A stretch of DNA of 64,000 nt from the NCBI GenBank assembly GCA_038874435.1, contig JAVZCK010000002.1:1-64000 (forward strand), given 5' to 3'. Position 1 is the stretch's first letter, and each line of letters starts with the position of its first letter. The notes under the pieces were generated by a model. It saw nothing but the letters and a program-made list of their open reading frames with translations. It was not told where the DNA came from and ran no database searches. Both the position numbers and the translations under genes were made by a program. Source of the DNA: Thermoplasmata archaeon. Its GTDB lineage: Archaea; Thermoplasmatota; Thermoplasmata; Lutacidiplasmatales; SKW197. This document shows, in pieces, positions 43,510 to 53,776 of this stretch.

Positions 43510-45180
43510 ATGGCTGGGCGAAAACTAAGACCGACCCTGAGGCACTGGAAATATCTGTTTTATACTCTTACAATTGTCTTCTTCATAATATTTGTTCTTG
43601 TGCCTGTGCTTTATTCGTTTGTGTATGTAGGGACTAATTGGGACTCAGTAAACCGCAACATTCTCACCGACGAAAAACTCATCTCTTTGTTCAGTAGAAG
43701 CATTCTTGTCTCGCTTGCAGTTGCTATCATCGTGGTAATCATCGACATTGTACTTGGATTACCACTTGCTTGGTTCCTTGCAAAACGAGAATTTCGAGGT
43801 AAAGAGTTTGTCGATACTCTTGTTGACATACCACTTGTGATGCCAACTGCAGCACTGGGTTTTAGCACAACCCTTTTCTTTGCGAAGGACTTAACCACAG
43901 AAATCACGAGGTCAGGAGCCATTGCAATTTTTTCTTCGCCTTTTGTAATTATCATTCTTCTCCACATAGCATTCACCCTTCCCTACATGGTGCGTTCAAT
44001 GAAGGCAGGAATAGAGGAGGTAGACATTACATATGAGTTCGCTGGTGAATGCTTTGGTGCTCAAAAATTCACAGTTGCAAGAACAGTTACTTTGCCTATT
44101 ATGAAAGCTGCAATTGTTACAGGGATTATCCTCTGTCTAGCTAGAAGTTTGAGCGAAACTGGTGCAACCTTTCTTGCAATTTCAATGGTGACCAATGTTG
44201 ACTATGCCACTCTTACTTCCAGTTCAACGCTCACTGGCCCAGCTCTTATCAATTCTCTGAAAAATGCAGGGTATCCATACATCAACGAAGCCCTAGGTTT
44301 TATGAGTATGGTTTTGATTTTAATATCACTGGTTTTATTAGGGATTGTGAAAATTTTTGCAGAAAAAGTTCGTTTTCCATTCAGAAAAGTTTATCAATTA
44401 GAGAATCTGTTCAGCACAAAGAAGATGGGTATGCTTCGCGATGTATCTGGTCTTTTTCTTTTCCTCTTCCTGGTGCTTATCCCCTCTCTATTCATACTTG
44501 CATACATACCTCAGCAATGGGGACATAGCGTCCACATTGACTATGGAAGAATGCTTTATTCTCTTGGGATTTCTTTGATTGTTGCAACTCTTACAACCCT
44601 AATTTGTTTGGCTACGGCAATACCCCTTGCTATTTACATTGCGAGAGCAAGGGAGCGAAAGAGTGCAGAAACATTAGATATGTTAGCAAACATTCCTATA
44701 ATTGTACCTACGGTTGCGTTAGGGATATCATTGGGTTTATTCTGGAAGAACTTCTTTAACATCAATAATAATTTCCTAGTTATTCTTGTTGTTGTTTTGG
44801 CCCATGTTTCATTTACTTATCCTTTCCTTGTGAGAACCTTTGCTGCCGCAATGCGACAAATTCCACCGGATTATGAGGAAGCTGCAAAGACACTGGGCGC
44901 TAGACCCCTTACTGTATTCAGAAAGATTGTATATCCCCTATTCAAGCCCAGCATAATTGCAGGTGTTATAATGATATTTACTAGAAGTTTGGATGAGACA
45001 GGAGCAACTATTGCTGTGCTTCCCTCTGACTCTAAGATTACTACAATCCCAGTTTACATTGTCCAGCTAGTCAAAGCCAAGGACTACTACTCTGCCGCAA
45101 TCGCATCGCTCATTCTCATAGGAATATCTGTAGTTGTGCTGCTTGCTATAAGAATGACGATGAAGGGGAGGAAGAAATGA
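43510..45180 (+). CDS. ABC transporter permease, fused double (iron/thiamine/sulfate type)
   Basis: A 556-aa permease made of two homologous halves (about 1-280 and 290-556), each with about six helices and an ABC-interaction loop: YEFAGECFGAQKFTVARTVTLP in the first, YEEAAKTLGARPLTVFRKIVYP in the second. Each half also has the following segment ARSLSETGATF or TRSLDETGATI. This tandem form is typical of Fe3+ (SfuB/FbpB), thiamine (ThiP) and some phosphonate importers. No substrate-binding protein is encoded nearby. Its stop overlaps the next ATG (ATGA). Confidence 0.9.
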   Translation: MAGRKLRPTLRHWKYLFYTLTIVFFIIFVLVPVLYSFVYVGTNWDSVNRNILTDEKLISLFSRSILVSLAVAIIVVIIDIVLGLPLAWFLAKREFRGKEFVDTLVDIPLVMPTAALGFSTTLFFAKDLTTEITRSGAIAIFSSPFVIIILLHIAFTLPYMVRSMKAGIEEVDITYEFAGECFGAQKFTVARTVTLPIMKAAIVTGIILCLARSLSETGATFLAISMVTNVDYATLTSSSTLTGPALINSLKNAGYPYINEALGFMSMVLILISLVLLGIVKIFAEKVRFPFRKVYQLENLFSTKKMGMLRDVSGLFLFLFLVLIPSLFILAYIPQQWGHSVHIDYGRMLYSLGISLIVATLTTLICLATAIPLAIYIARARERKSAETLDMLANIPIIVPTVALGISLGLFWKNFFNINNNFLVILVVVLAHVSFTYPFLVRTFAAAMRQIPPDYEEAAKTLGARPLTVFRKIVYPLFKPSIIAGVIMIFTRSLDETGATIAVLPSDSKITTIPVYIVQLVKAKDYYSAAIASLILIGISVVVLLAIRMTMKGRKK

Positions 45181-46262
45181 TCGAGATAAAGGGTCTAAGC
45201 AAGAGGTTCGGGAAAAAATTGGTACTGGATAATTTAAATTTCAAGGTGGAAAAAGGAGAGTACATTGTAATTCTGGGACCAACTGGTGCAGGGAAAACTA
45301 CATTATTGCGAATCATTGCAGGACTTGAAAGACCAACATCTGGGGAGGTCTGGAGAGACGGAAGAAGAATAGATAAGTTGGAGCCAGAAGAACGAAAAAT
45401 TGCTTATTTGTCTCAAACTTACGCACTCTTTCCACATATGAACATTCTTGAGAATGTGATGTTTCCAAGGATTGTTAGTGGTACAAACCCAGCCATCGCA
45501 ATGAAAGTTGCTGAAGAGTATCTTACCCTCATGAATTTGCTGTCTAGAAAGACTTCATTTCCGAGGGAGATGAGTGGAGGAATGATGCAAAGGGTAGCAC
45601 TCGCAAGAGCCCTGGCATCCGGGTTTGAAATATTGCTCTTTGATGAACCACTTAGAGCACTTGATGCGAAGCTTAGAATAATGCTGAGAAGTGAGCTGAA
45701 AAAAATCGCAAAGGACTTTGGGATTACAGTTATTCATGTCACTCATGATGAGGAAGAAGCGATGGAAATAGGGGATAGAATAATTGTGCTAAGACGCGGA
45801 AAAATTGTGCAAGAAGGCAAACCTGAAAAAATTTTCAGTGAGCCAGCGACCCCATTTGTGGCAAACTTTGTTGGTGGTGGCAACTTTATGGCATTTTTTG
45901 TCGAGGCATGTAGCAGTAATGAACTGATTTTAAAAGATGTGCACGGAAGGAAACTTAAGGTTGTTGTGAACAAGAAGTTTAAAGTGGGCGAGAAGGTGCT
46001 TGTATGCATGAGATATGAGCAGATGGAGTTAGTAATGACAGAGGAGGAAAATAGTTTTTATGGATGTGTGGATAAAATATATCAAGTGGGCAAATTTTAT
46101 GAAATAGATTTTAGCACAGAATATGAGCGATTGCTGGCAAAGATGCCTATCACTGAGCGGTTGCCTGCAAACGAAGGAGTTCATTGTTGGTTAAAGCCGA
46201 AAAAAGTGCTTTGCTTTAGTGCTGAAAATTTAAACATACAGGAGGAACTGGAGGTGGAGTGA
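45177..46262 (+). CDS. ABC transporter ATP-binding protein, canonical site
   Basis: A 361-aa importer ATPase with Walker A GPTGAGKTT (34-42), Q-loop LSQTYALFPHM, signature MSGGMMQR (about 132-139), Walker B ILLFDEP and switch His in VIHVTHDEEEAM, followed by a C-terminal TOBE-like regulatory domain (from about 240). All catalytic motifs are intact. It overlaps the permease by 4 nt and the second ATPase by 1 nt. The pair probably forms a heterodimer on the two halves of the fused permease. Confidence 0.93.
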   Translation: MIEIKGLSKRFGKKLVLDNLNFKVEKGEYIVILGPTGAGKTTLLRIIAGLERPTSGEVWRDGRRIDKLEPEERKIAYLSQTYALFPHMNILENVMFPRIVSGTNPAIAMKVAEEYLTLMNLLSRKTSFPREMSGGMMQRVALARALASGFEILLFDEPLRALDAKLRIMLRSELKKIAKDFGITVIHVTHDEEEAMEIGDRIIVLRRGKIVQEGKPEKIFSEPATPFVANFVGGGNFMAFFVEACSSNELILKDVHGRKLKVVVNKKFKVGEKVLVCMRYEQMELVMTEEENSFYGCVDKIYQVGKFYEIDFSTEYERLLAKMPITERLPANEGVHCWLKPKKVLCFSAENLNIQEELEVE

Positions 46263-47341
46263 TGCTTAGGATTGAAAATGTATCAAAGAATTATGGGAGT
46301 GTTCAAGCATTGAAGAATGTAAATCTAACTGTGGAAAACGGAGAATACCTCACAATTGTCGGACCCTCTGGTTGTGGAAAGACTACACTGATAAAAATGA
46401 TATCAGGAATAGAAAAGCCTACGTATGGTAGAATTATCATCGATGGAAAGGATGTGACAACCCTTTCTCCCTCCAAGCGAAACTTTGGCTATGTCTTCCA
46501 GAACATTGCACTCTTTCCGCATATGAGGGCTGAGGAGAATATTGCTTATCCTCTAAAAATAAGGTCTATTCATGCAAAAGAAGCTGGTAAAATCGTTAGA
46601 GAGTTTGCGGAAATGCTAGGTCTTAAGCCCTATCTGGAGTGTTACCCAAGAGAACTACCAACAGGGATCCAACAGTCCTGTGGGATTGCCAGGGCCCTTG
46701 CAACCCAAAACAAACTCATGCTTCTTGATGAACCCCTTTCTGCGCTGGATGCACGTGTGAGGAAAAAGTTGCGGGTTGAACTCAGAAAGTTCATGAAGGA
46801 TTTTGGTGTCACTGTAATTCATGTAACACATGACCAGGAGGAAGCGTTGGCGGTTGCTGACAGAATTTGTGTAATGCGTTCCGGAGAAATTATAGAGTAT
46901 GGGAAGCCCAGCGAGGTTTATCATCACCCCAAAACTCTTTTTGGTGCATTCTTTATTGGCGAGATGAATTTTATTTTCTGTAAAATCCATGTGGAAGGAG
47001 AGAAAGTTTTTGCGGTTACTGGCTGCGGAGATAAGATAGAAGTGCTAGAAAACTACGGTGAACTCAAAGGCGAGAGAGTTGTAATTGCCATTCGCCCAGA
47101 GAATCTGGAGCTGGGTGATGGAATAAAGGCAAAATTCCGTAATACGGTGTTCTTCGGTTCTCATTTGGTCCACATTTTTGACTATTGTGGAGAGGAAATC
47201 AAGATGGTTTCCTATGATCTAGATGAAAAATTTAATTATGGGGAAGAAATATCCCTCTCCCTACCAAAGGAAGAGATAAAGGTATATAGGATACCTCCTG
47301 AGGGTTTCACTGCAGCAATTTCGCTTGAGAAACTGAGGTGA
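46262..47341 (+). CDS. ABC transporter ATP-binding protein with degenerate signature motif
   Basis: A 359-aa paralogue of the preceding ATPase, with Walker A GPSGCGKTT (34-42), Walker B LMLLDEPLSALDA and switch His (VIHVTHDQEEAL) intact, plus a C-terminal TOBE-like part. The signature, normally LSGGQ, reads LPTGIQQS (about 132-139), losing the Ser-Gly-Gly that contacts ATP in the partner subunit. In a heterodimer the ATP site using this signature would be impaired while the other stays active, as in asymmetric ABC exporters. ATG at 46262 overlaps the previous stop. Confidence 0.9.
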   Translation: MLRIENVSKNYGSVQALKNVNLTVENGEYLTIVGPSGCGKTTLIKMISGIEKPTYGRIIIDGKDVTTLSPSKRNFGYVFQNIALFPHMRAEENIAYPLKIRSIHAKEAGKIVREFAEMLGLKPYLECYPRELPTGIQQSCGIARALATQNKLMLLDEPLSALDARVRKKLRVELRKFMKDFGVTVIHVTHDQEEALAVADRICVMRSGEIIEYGKPSEVYHHPKTLFGAFFIGEMNFIFCKIHVEGEKVFAVTGCGDKIEVLENYGELKGERVVIAIRPENLELGDGIKAKFRNTVFFGSHLVHIFDYCGEEIKMVSYDLDEKFNYGEEISLSLPKEEIKVYRIPPEGFTAAISLEKLR

Positions 47342-47345
47342 GCAA

Positions 47346-48017
47346 ATGCAGGAAAAGGGTTTAATGGCATGGTTTACAAAAAGACATGAATCAATAGCGG
47401 TGCGGAAAGCTGCTGAACATGCAGATAAGCTTGTGAGCGCGAGTGTTGAACTACATGAAGCACTGAAGTATGCAAGCCATGGAATGGATGCAGAAGTAAA
47501 GAAAGCATTGTATGCACTCAACACATTTGAAAAGGATGCGGATAACATAGAATATCAGATAGCTGATGAAGTAAGTGTCTCAGATATGGAACCAAGAGCG
47601 CGAGAATTCATGATGAGAATGATTAGGCATCAAGATTATGCAGTTGATTGGCTAAAGGAATCTGGAATGAATCTTGAAATTCTCATTGAGTTGAAGATGA
47701 CATGCCCAGATGTAGTCTGGAAGGCCCTTCTTGAAATGAACGAAAAAATCGTAGAGTGCACTAAAGCTTTGAAGAGAGCAATGGAACTCCTGCCGACTAA
47801 TCCAGAGGAAGCTAGAGAGAGTGAGAAACAGGTGGAGATGCTCGAACATAAAATCGACGAAATTTACTTCAATGCAAAGAAAGAAGTTCTGAAACATGTA
47901 AGCGATGCTAGAACAGTGATTGTTTTGAGAGAAATTTTACATGGTATGGAGAACTCTGCAGACAACTGCAAAGATACTGGGGATATGATTAGAATGCTTG
48001 TTGTGGCAGGGTTATGA
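47346..48017 (+). CDS. DUF47 / PhoU-like protein
   Basis: A 223-aa all-helical protein of the PhoU-related DUF47 family. Seen: a first helix bundle with the FEKDADNIEYQIADEV metal-site pattern (ExxxD), and in the second half EHKIDEIYFNAKKEV and REILHGMENSADNCKDTGDMI, the matching pattern. DUF47 proteins usually sit with Pit phosphate transporters and help regulate phosphate uptake. Here it follows an ABC operon by 4 nt, so it may regulate that transporter. It overlaps the convergent aminotransferase by 6 nt. Confidence 0.88.
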   Translation: MQEKGLMAWFTKRHESIAVRKAAEHADKLVSASVELHEALKYASHGMDAEVKKALYALNTFEKDADNIEYQIADEVSVSDMEPRAREFMMRMIRHQDYAVDWLKESGMNLEILIELKMTCPDVVWKALLEMNEKIVECTKALKRAMELLPTNPEEARESEKQVEMLEHKIDEIYFNAKKEVLKHVSDARTVIVLREILHGMENSADNCKDTGDMIRMLVVAGL

Positions 48018-49136
48018 AAGTGTTTCTATTACGTTCGTAACTCTTTCTATCGCCTTCTTTATGTTTTCAAGCGAATTAGCATAGGAAAATCTTATGTGCC
48101 TCTCACCGTTTCTACCGAAGGCTGATCCTGGGGTGCATATCACTCCATGTTGTACAAGAGTTGTAGCAAGTTCCATTGAGGTTTTGGGTAAAGTAAACTC
48201 AGGGAATACATAAAATGCACCTTTTGGAGTAAGACAGTTAAATCCTGGAATGGAATTAAGGGCGTTCACAATGTAATCCCTTCGTTTTCTAAATTCATTT
48301 ACCATTCTTGTAACATCTGCATCGGCTTTTTTAAGGGCTTCTAGAGCTGCATATTGTGTTGGAGTGGGCGGACAGGCAATTAAGTGATAGTGAGATTTGA
48401 AGATATGTGGCATTAGGTGAGGGGGTGCAAGTAAGAAGCCAATTCTCCACCCAGTCATTGCATAGGTTTTTGAAAAGGAATTTATTATTACTGCGTTTCT
48501 GCACCTACCCCAGAAACTCTCGTGTTTCTCTTCGTAGATAATATGGTCGTAGACCTCATCAGAAATCACAACTATATTTTTTTGGTCAGCAATCGCTACG
48601 AGTTCTTCTATGCATTTTACTGGGATTACACCTCCAGTTGGGTTTGAAGGAGAGTTTACAATAATCGCCTTTGTTTTAGGTGAAATCAAACCTAGAAGTT
48701 CGCTTGTATCTGGAACGAAGTCATTCTTTTGGCTAAGTGAGTAGAAAATAGGTTTTCCTCCACAAATCTTTACATGGCTTTCATAGAGCGGGAAACCAGG
48801 GTCTGGAATTAGTACCTCATCTCCTTCGTCGATTATAGCCATAATTGTAGCAAATAGAGCTTCTGTAGCTCCATCAGTGATTATTACATTTTCAGATTTG
48901 GTAGGTGCAAGCCGGTTGTATCTAGATGCAATCTCATTTCTCAACTCTGGGATACCACCAATAGGCCCATACTTGTTGAAACCATTTTTCACGGCATTCT
49001 GGAGGGCATTAAGTACACATTCGGGTGGTTGAAAATCTGGTTCTCCAAGCCCTAAATTGATTGCGTCTGGAGGTGCACCTTCAAACATCTTTCTTATGCC
49101 TGAGATTTCAATATTAGAGAACCTTTTTGCGGGCAT
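48012..49136 (-). CDS. Class I/II aminotransferase (aspartate aminotransferase-like)
   Basis: A 374-aa PLP-dependent fold-type I aminotransferase. Seen: GLGEPDFQPPE, NKYGPIGGIPELR, the substrate loop NSPSNPTGG, SDEVYDHIIYE and the PLP lysine in NSFSKTYAMTGWRIG. The substrate (aspartate, aromatic, alanine or other) cannot be told. The frame opens at 49184, but a TATA ggttaaatacc (49154-49164) about 25 nt before the ATG at 49136 supports the shorter, nearly leaderless start. Last 6 nt overlap the DUF47 gene on the other strand. Confidence 0.92.
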   Translation of the reverse strand: MPAKRFSNIEISGIRKMFEGAPPDAINLGLGEPDFQPPECVLNALQNAVKNGFNKYGPIGGIPELRNEIASRYNRLAPTKSENVIITDGATEALFATIMAIIDEGDEVLIPDPGFPLYESHVKICGGKPIFYSLSQKNDFVPDTSELLGLISPKTKAIIVNSPSNPTGGVIPVKCIEELVAIADQKNIVVISDEVYDHIIYEEKHESFWGRCRNAVIINSFSKTYAMTGWRIGFLLAPPHLMPHIFKSHYHLIACPPTPTQYAALEALKKADADVTRMVNEFRKRRDYIVNALNSIPGFNCLTPKGAFYVFPEFTLPKTSMELATTLVQHGVICTPGSAFGRNGERHIRFSYANSLENIKKAIERVTNVIETLS

Positions 49137-49186
49137 GAAAGGGCATAAAGGCACTGGGTATTTAACCTTTGCATATAGATGCAAAA

Positions 49187-52100
49187 CTAAATGTTCTGGT
49201 TAATTTCAAATATTTGTTCACTCCATTTGGTAATATTTTTCTCTTCAAAGATTTTTAGCGCCCTTTCAAGGTACTTTCTCGCCATTTCTCTGTCGCCGGG
49301 TTTTTGCCTTTTACTCAGCATCAATCCGTAATCATAGCAAGTTTTTGCAATTTCGAGAGCCATGTTCATCTTTTCGTAGAGCGAGAGAGCTTTATTAAAT
49401 GCTTCATCTGAATCATCAAATAAACCTGCTTCCCGTTTAACGATTCCCAATGTTCTATAATATAGTGCCTCTAGGTTATCGGAACCTATTTCTGGGATAA
49501 TTGCTCTTGCTAACCTCATACATTCCATCGCATCCTCGAATTTCTGTTGCTTAGCTAGAACTTCTGCAATAGAGCTAAGTCCGACACACATCAGTTCCTT
49601 AGAACCTGATTTTTTGGCAATTTCCATGGCTTTTTCGTAGTAAGTTATTGCCACATTCAGTTTATCCATTTTCTTGTGAAGGTGTCCAAGAGATATGTAA
49701 GAAAGAGAGAGCCCATAATTGTCGCCAATTTTTTCCTGCAGTTTCACGGTGTTGGTCAGATACTTTTGTGCTGTTTCAAGTTCCCATTTTTCAAGGTAAA
49801 TGCTTCCTAGAGCATTGTATACGAGTGCAACACCGTAGATATCCCCTATCTTCTCCTTTATCTGAAGACCTTTTCCGTAAAATTCAATTGCTTGTTCTAA
49901 GTTTCCTTTATCTTGGTGCACATTCCCTATGTTGAGGTAAGAAAGTCCAATTCCATATGTATCCCCAATTTTCTTTGCAATCTCCATGCTTTTCTCAAAG
50001 TATTTGAGTGCAAGATCCAGTTCTCCAATTCCGTAATAAACAATACCTAAGTTATTTGAGGATTTACCGATGCCCTCTATATCGTTTATTTCTTCAGAGA
50101 TTTGAAGCGACAATTTCAGCAAATTTACGGCTTCTTGGGTATTTCCAAGATACATATGGATGGTGCCCATTCTTCGATAAATTAATCCAATTTCTTTTTT
50201 GTGGTCTTCCTCTTTGCTCATTTTAAGGGCGTTTTCTAACTTCTCTAAAGCTGGACCATACTCTCCTTTTCTCATATAGATCAAACCTTCGAAGGAAATA
50301 ATTTTCCTCAATTCCTTATTGTCTCCACTAACAAATTTCTCTGCTTTCATACAAAAATCAATTGCCTCGTCAAATCTCCCAGTTTTTTCATACACTTCTC
50401 CGATTTTCATGTGGAGTTCCCCTAACTTTTTTATATTCAAGGGTTGAATTCGATAGAGGTCGTTAACAGCATTTGAAAAACACTCAATGGCCTTCTCATA
50501 GTTACCGCTGAGTGCGTGAATTTCCCCAAGCTTTCCTAGGCATTCCACATAAAGGTCCCGCTGCTTTTCTTTATCTATGCAATCCATTGCATGCTGATAA
50601 AATCTCGCAGCTTCCATTGCCGCAAAATTTTCCAATGCTCTGTTCCCTGCAACTAGTAAATGTGGTAATGCCTTCCCTTTCACTCCAGCATAATAATAAT
50701 GGAGTCCGAGAATTGGTGCCACTGCATCTAAGTTACCTCCATTCTGTTCCTCTATATATGCGGCAAGAAGTCCATGATACTCTCTTCGTAATTCAGGACT
50801 CAGAGATTCGTAGATTGTTTCTCGGATTTTCATATGGTCAAACTTGTAATGGTCTCAATACGCATGAATCAGTTTGTAGTCACGCTCAAGTATGTTTAAG
50901 GTCTTAAGAATGGTTATCCTCGGCATTCCAGTAAAATGTTCAATCGTTTTGGAATGAAAGCACTCACCTTCCACTGCAGCTATTTCTAGAATTTCTCTGT
51001 GTGTTTTTTCCAAGCGGTTAATTCTATACTCTATTACACTCTGGACTTTTTCAGGGATCTTGATTTTACTAAGTGGCCTTTCAAGAATGTATTCTTTCTT
51101 GTAAGGGTCATAAAGAATTGCCTTCTCCTCCGAAAGCAACTTGAAAACTTCCAGTATGAAAAGAGGATTTCCTTCCGTCTCCCTAAATATAGTATCCAAA
51201 AAATTCTCATCGAGATTTCTAATTTTTCCAAAGTGGGCTTCCAGCAACAGAAGTGTTTCCTCTTTTGTAAATCTAGCGAGTTCTATCTTTTTCACCAACT
51301 CCTCTCTCTCCATGAGATTTATTGTTTCTGCAAGTGGATGGGATTTTCCATCACTACTTGCGGTAATGTCCTCAGTTCTGTAGGTGCCAATGAGTAATAC
51401 AGGTAGATTTCTCAGGTTTCTCGCCAGGTAGTGTATGAGAGCAAGTGTGGAAGGGTCTGCCCACTGAAGGTCATCAATGAAAAGCAACAACGGGTTTTTT
51501 TTAGCTTCCCGCCTCAACCCAGAAATAATGTTTTCGTATAACCTGTTTAGCTTGAGTTTTGGATCAGAGAGTTCTTTTGAGTAATCAATTCCATCATATC
51601 TTCCAGATCCCACCATAGATTTTAAAATTTCCTCAATTCCCTTGACCTTATCCACATTTCCGTGCCAGTTTTTAATGACAGCCCCATATTCTTCTTCCAC
51701 TTTTCTGTGGATTTCTTCCATTTCTTCTTTCAAAAATTCGTCGGCTTCTCCATGAACTATTACAACAAAATTCAAGTTTTGTCCTTTGTTTATCAAGATA
51801 GTCCAGTCACCATAACCCAATCTGTTAAGTGTCTGCTGTTTTTCGCCCTCTTTTTTGTCTAGCATTGAAAGCGAGTCTCTGACAAAGTTGTTGACTGCAG
51901 TAATCATTCCAGCGAATATATCTGGATCTAGGGAGGAACTCGTCCGTTCATATTTCGATACCAAAATCCCTGCGTCCTTCATGAAATAGGCACATTCTAA
52001 TCTTGGTGGAGTTTTGTCTGCTACAAGATGGTCCAACCCAGCCGTTCGGAATGCCTCTCTAATTGGCATGTAGGGCACAATTGCGTCTTTAACACAGAAC

Positions 52101-52289
52101 CCAGTTAGAATTCTATAATTCTTTGTCTGAGCATATTCTGCTTGCTTTGGTGACAAGTGTGGTTTTTCCAATCCCTGCCTCCCCACCGATAAATACGCAA
52201 TTAGCATTACCACACAACGCCGTGTCTACATACTCTTTCAACAGGAGAAGTTCCTTCTCACGGGCAACAAAAACAGTGCTCATGGGCAT
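49187..52289 (-). pseudogene. AAA ATPase/TPR regulator broken by a frameshift and a stop codon
   Basis: A paralogue of the gene at 16871-19444, split in three. The N-terminal part has FVAREKELLLL and Walker A GEAGIGKTT, then runs out of frame near 52140-52150. The homology resumes in another frame with AEYAQTKNYRILTGF and Walker B LLFIDDLQWAD and ends at a TGA (50855-50857). The next seven codons (DHYKFDH) and the frame from 50833 continue without a shift into a TPR domain (KIRETIYESLSPELR). One extra A in gcaagca would explain the frameshift. Recent decay or sequencing error are both possible; the exact 5' start is uncertain. Confidence 0.75.
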
Positions 52290-52408
52290 AAGTGTATTGT
52301 CCTCATCTATAATAACCTTTATTCTGTATCCCAAAGTTGTGGAATATTGTTTGTGTTCTTTTTACGCTTTATGTTGAATTCTGTGGTGCTATCAAAAAAG
52401 CCCCAGGC

Positions 52409-52918
52409 CTAGAACTCAATTCCTTCTCTGGCCTCAACTCCTTTTTTGTAATAATGCTTGACTTCGCGCATCTCAGTGACAAGGTCAGCGATTTCCAGAA
52501 TCTCCTTCGGTGCATTTCTGCCAGTGAGGACTACTTCTACACGCTCTGGCTTCTGCTTCAGAAATTCCATTACTGCAGGAACTTCAAGGAGTTGGAGGTC
52601 CATCGCAACATTTATTTCATCTAGGATGATTACATCAAAACTGCCAGACACCATCTGTTCTCTTGCATGATCAAGTGCCTGATGGGCTAATTTTTTCTCT
52701 TCTTCAATTGCTGTTTTCACAAACTCACCGCTCCCAAACTGTTGTATTACAATACCAGGTATTCTTTCAAAAAACAAAACCTCTCCTGTTTCCATTCCTT
52801 TCATAAACTGGACAATGCAGACCTTTTTCCCTCTACCAAGGGCTCTCACTGCAAGCCCGAGAGCGGCACTCGTTTTCCCCTTACCATCACCCGTATAAAC
52901 CTGAATGTAACCTTTCAT
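52409..52918 (-). CDS. cobA: Cob(I)alamin adenosyltransferase, CobA/BtuR type
   Basis: A 169-aa ATP:corrinoid adenosyltransferase. The inverted P-loop-like TGDGKGKTSAALG (9-21), IVQFMKGM (Lys/Phe binding corrinoid), DVIILDEINVAMDL and VVLTGRNAP are characteristic. It attaches the 5'-deoxyadenosyl group to cobalt, completing or salvaging adenosyl-B12. No other cobalamin biosynthesis gene is seen in the window. ATG overlaps the stop of the ThiI-like gene (ATGA), so it is its downstream partner. Confidence 0.93.
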   Translation of the reverse strand: MKGYIQVYTGDGKGKTSAALGLAVRALGRGKKVCIVQFMKGMETGEVLFFERIPGIVIQQFGSGEFVKTAIEEEKKLAHQALDHAREQMVSGSFDVIILDEINVAMDLQLLEVPAVMEFLKQKPERVEVVLTGRNAPKEILEIADLVTEMREVKHYYKKGVEAREGIEF

Positions 52919-53775
52919 TCTTTTCCAACTCCAATTTCCACCTTCAACTGGCTTACTACCGTTTCATTCAACCCGGCAAGTGGTAAGAACACAGGAAACT
53001 CTACTGGCTCTGGCAGAACTTCAAGAAGTTTCTCAGGGTTCATCCCACTCACTATTCCCTGTGCGTTTCTTTTTTTTGCAATTGCAATCGCATTTGCCAT
53101 TGTAGACTCTATACCCTCGATTCTCACAGGTGCCCACCGGCGGAGCACTTTGCAATATCCTTCCTTACCCGTGCAAATCATGCTGCAACCCCGCTTCATC
53201 ATCAGCCAAGCAGCAACCACATCCGCCTCATTTTCAATCAAACCCACGACCTTTCCCTGGGTCCCATAGGGTAGACCACCAGGTCCAGGTAGCTTCTCGG
53301 TGTAAATGTAGGCACCTTTCTGCCGCACTTCAACATGAATCTCAAGTTCTGGTTCATTTAAGTTGACAACAAAATGTGGGAATTTCGCAAGTACCACACT
53401 CCCAAGATGTTTCGCCAGTTCCATGCTGGTGAACCCGAATTCGCCCACTCTCCTAGCCCTTATCGCAAATGTTTTTTTATCTTCAGCATGGCACGCAACT
53501 AATTCAGCTACGTTCTGCTCAATTTCCGCTATGCCTGTGCCAGATTTCACGCAATGACTGAAGGAGACAACACCGAATGTCTTTGCAACGAGCGAAGCAA
53601 CTTCCTGCTCCCTATCACTTGTGAGATAAATATGGCCTCGGTCCCGTTCAATTTTTGCCTGGATTCTATGCTCCAGCAACTTGCTTTCCAGGTTCCTTAT
53701 AAGCGCTTTTTCCATCGCATTTCTCACATAGTTGGACTTGAGGGCAATCTCCGCATATCTTACGAGTATTACCAT
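52915..53775 (-). CDS. ThiI-like THUMP protein lacking the PP-loop
   Basis: A 286-aa protein with the N-terminal ferredoxin-like and THUMP domains of tRNA 4-thiouridine synthetase ThiI (MVILVRYAEIALKSNYVR, VEVRQKGAYIYTEKLPGPGGLPYGTQGKVVG). ThiI continues with the ATP-binding PP-loop SGGIDS, but here that place reads IENEADVVAAWLMMKRG, so sulfur transfer activity is unlikely. The rest is a reduced PP-like domain. Start at 53775 chosen; the frame continues upstream into the neighbour. It touches cobA (ATGA) and follows the thiamine-binding-type gene. Confidence 0.8.
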   Translation of the reverse strand: MVILVRYAEIALKSNYVRNAMEKALIRNLESKLLEHRIQAKIERDRGHIYLTSDREQEVASLVAKTFGVVSFSHCVKSGTGIAEIEQNVAELVACHAEDKKTFAIRARRVGEFGFTSMELAKHLGSVVLAKFPHFVVNLNEPELEIHVEVRQKGAYIYTEKLPGPGGLPYGTQGKVVGLIENEADVVAAWLMMKRGCSMICTGKEGYCKVLRRWAPVRIEGIESTMANAIAIAKKRNAQGIVSGMNPEKLLEVLPEPVEFPVFLPLAGLNETVVSQLKVEIGVGKE

Positions 53776-53776
53776 C

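Noticed and set aside
50855-50857. TGA in the AAA/TPR gene as a recoded codon (selenocysteine or pyrrolysine-like)
   Set aside because: The matching position in the paralogue is not Cys, no SECIS-like hairpin is evident, and an independent frameshift lies upstream, so decay or sequence error is simpler.
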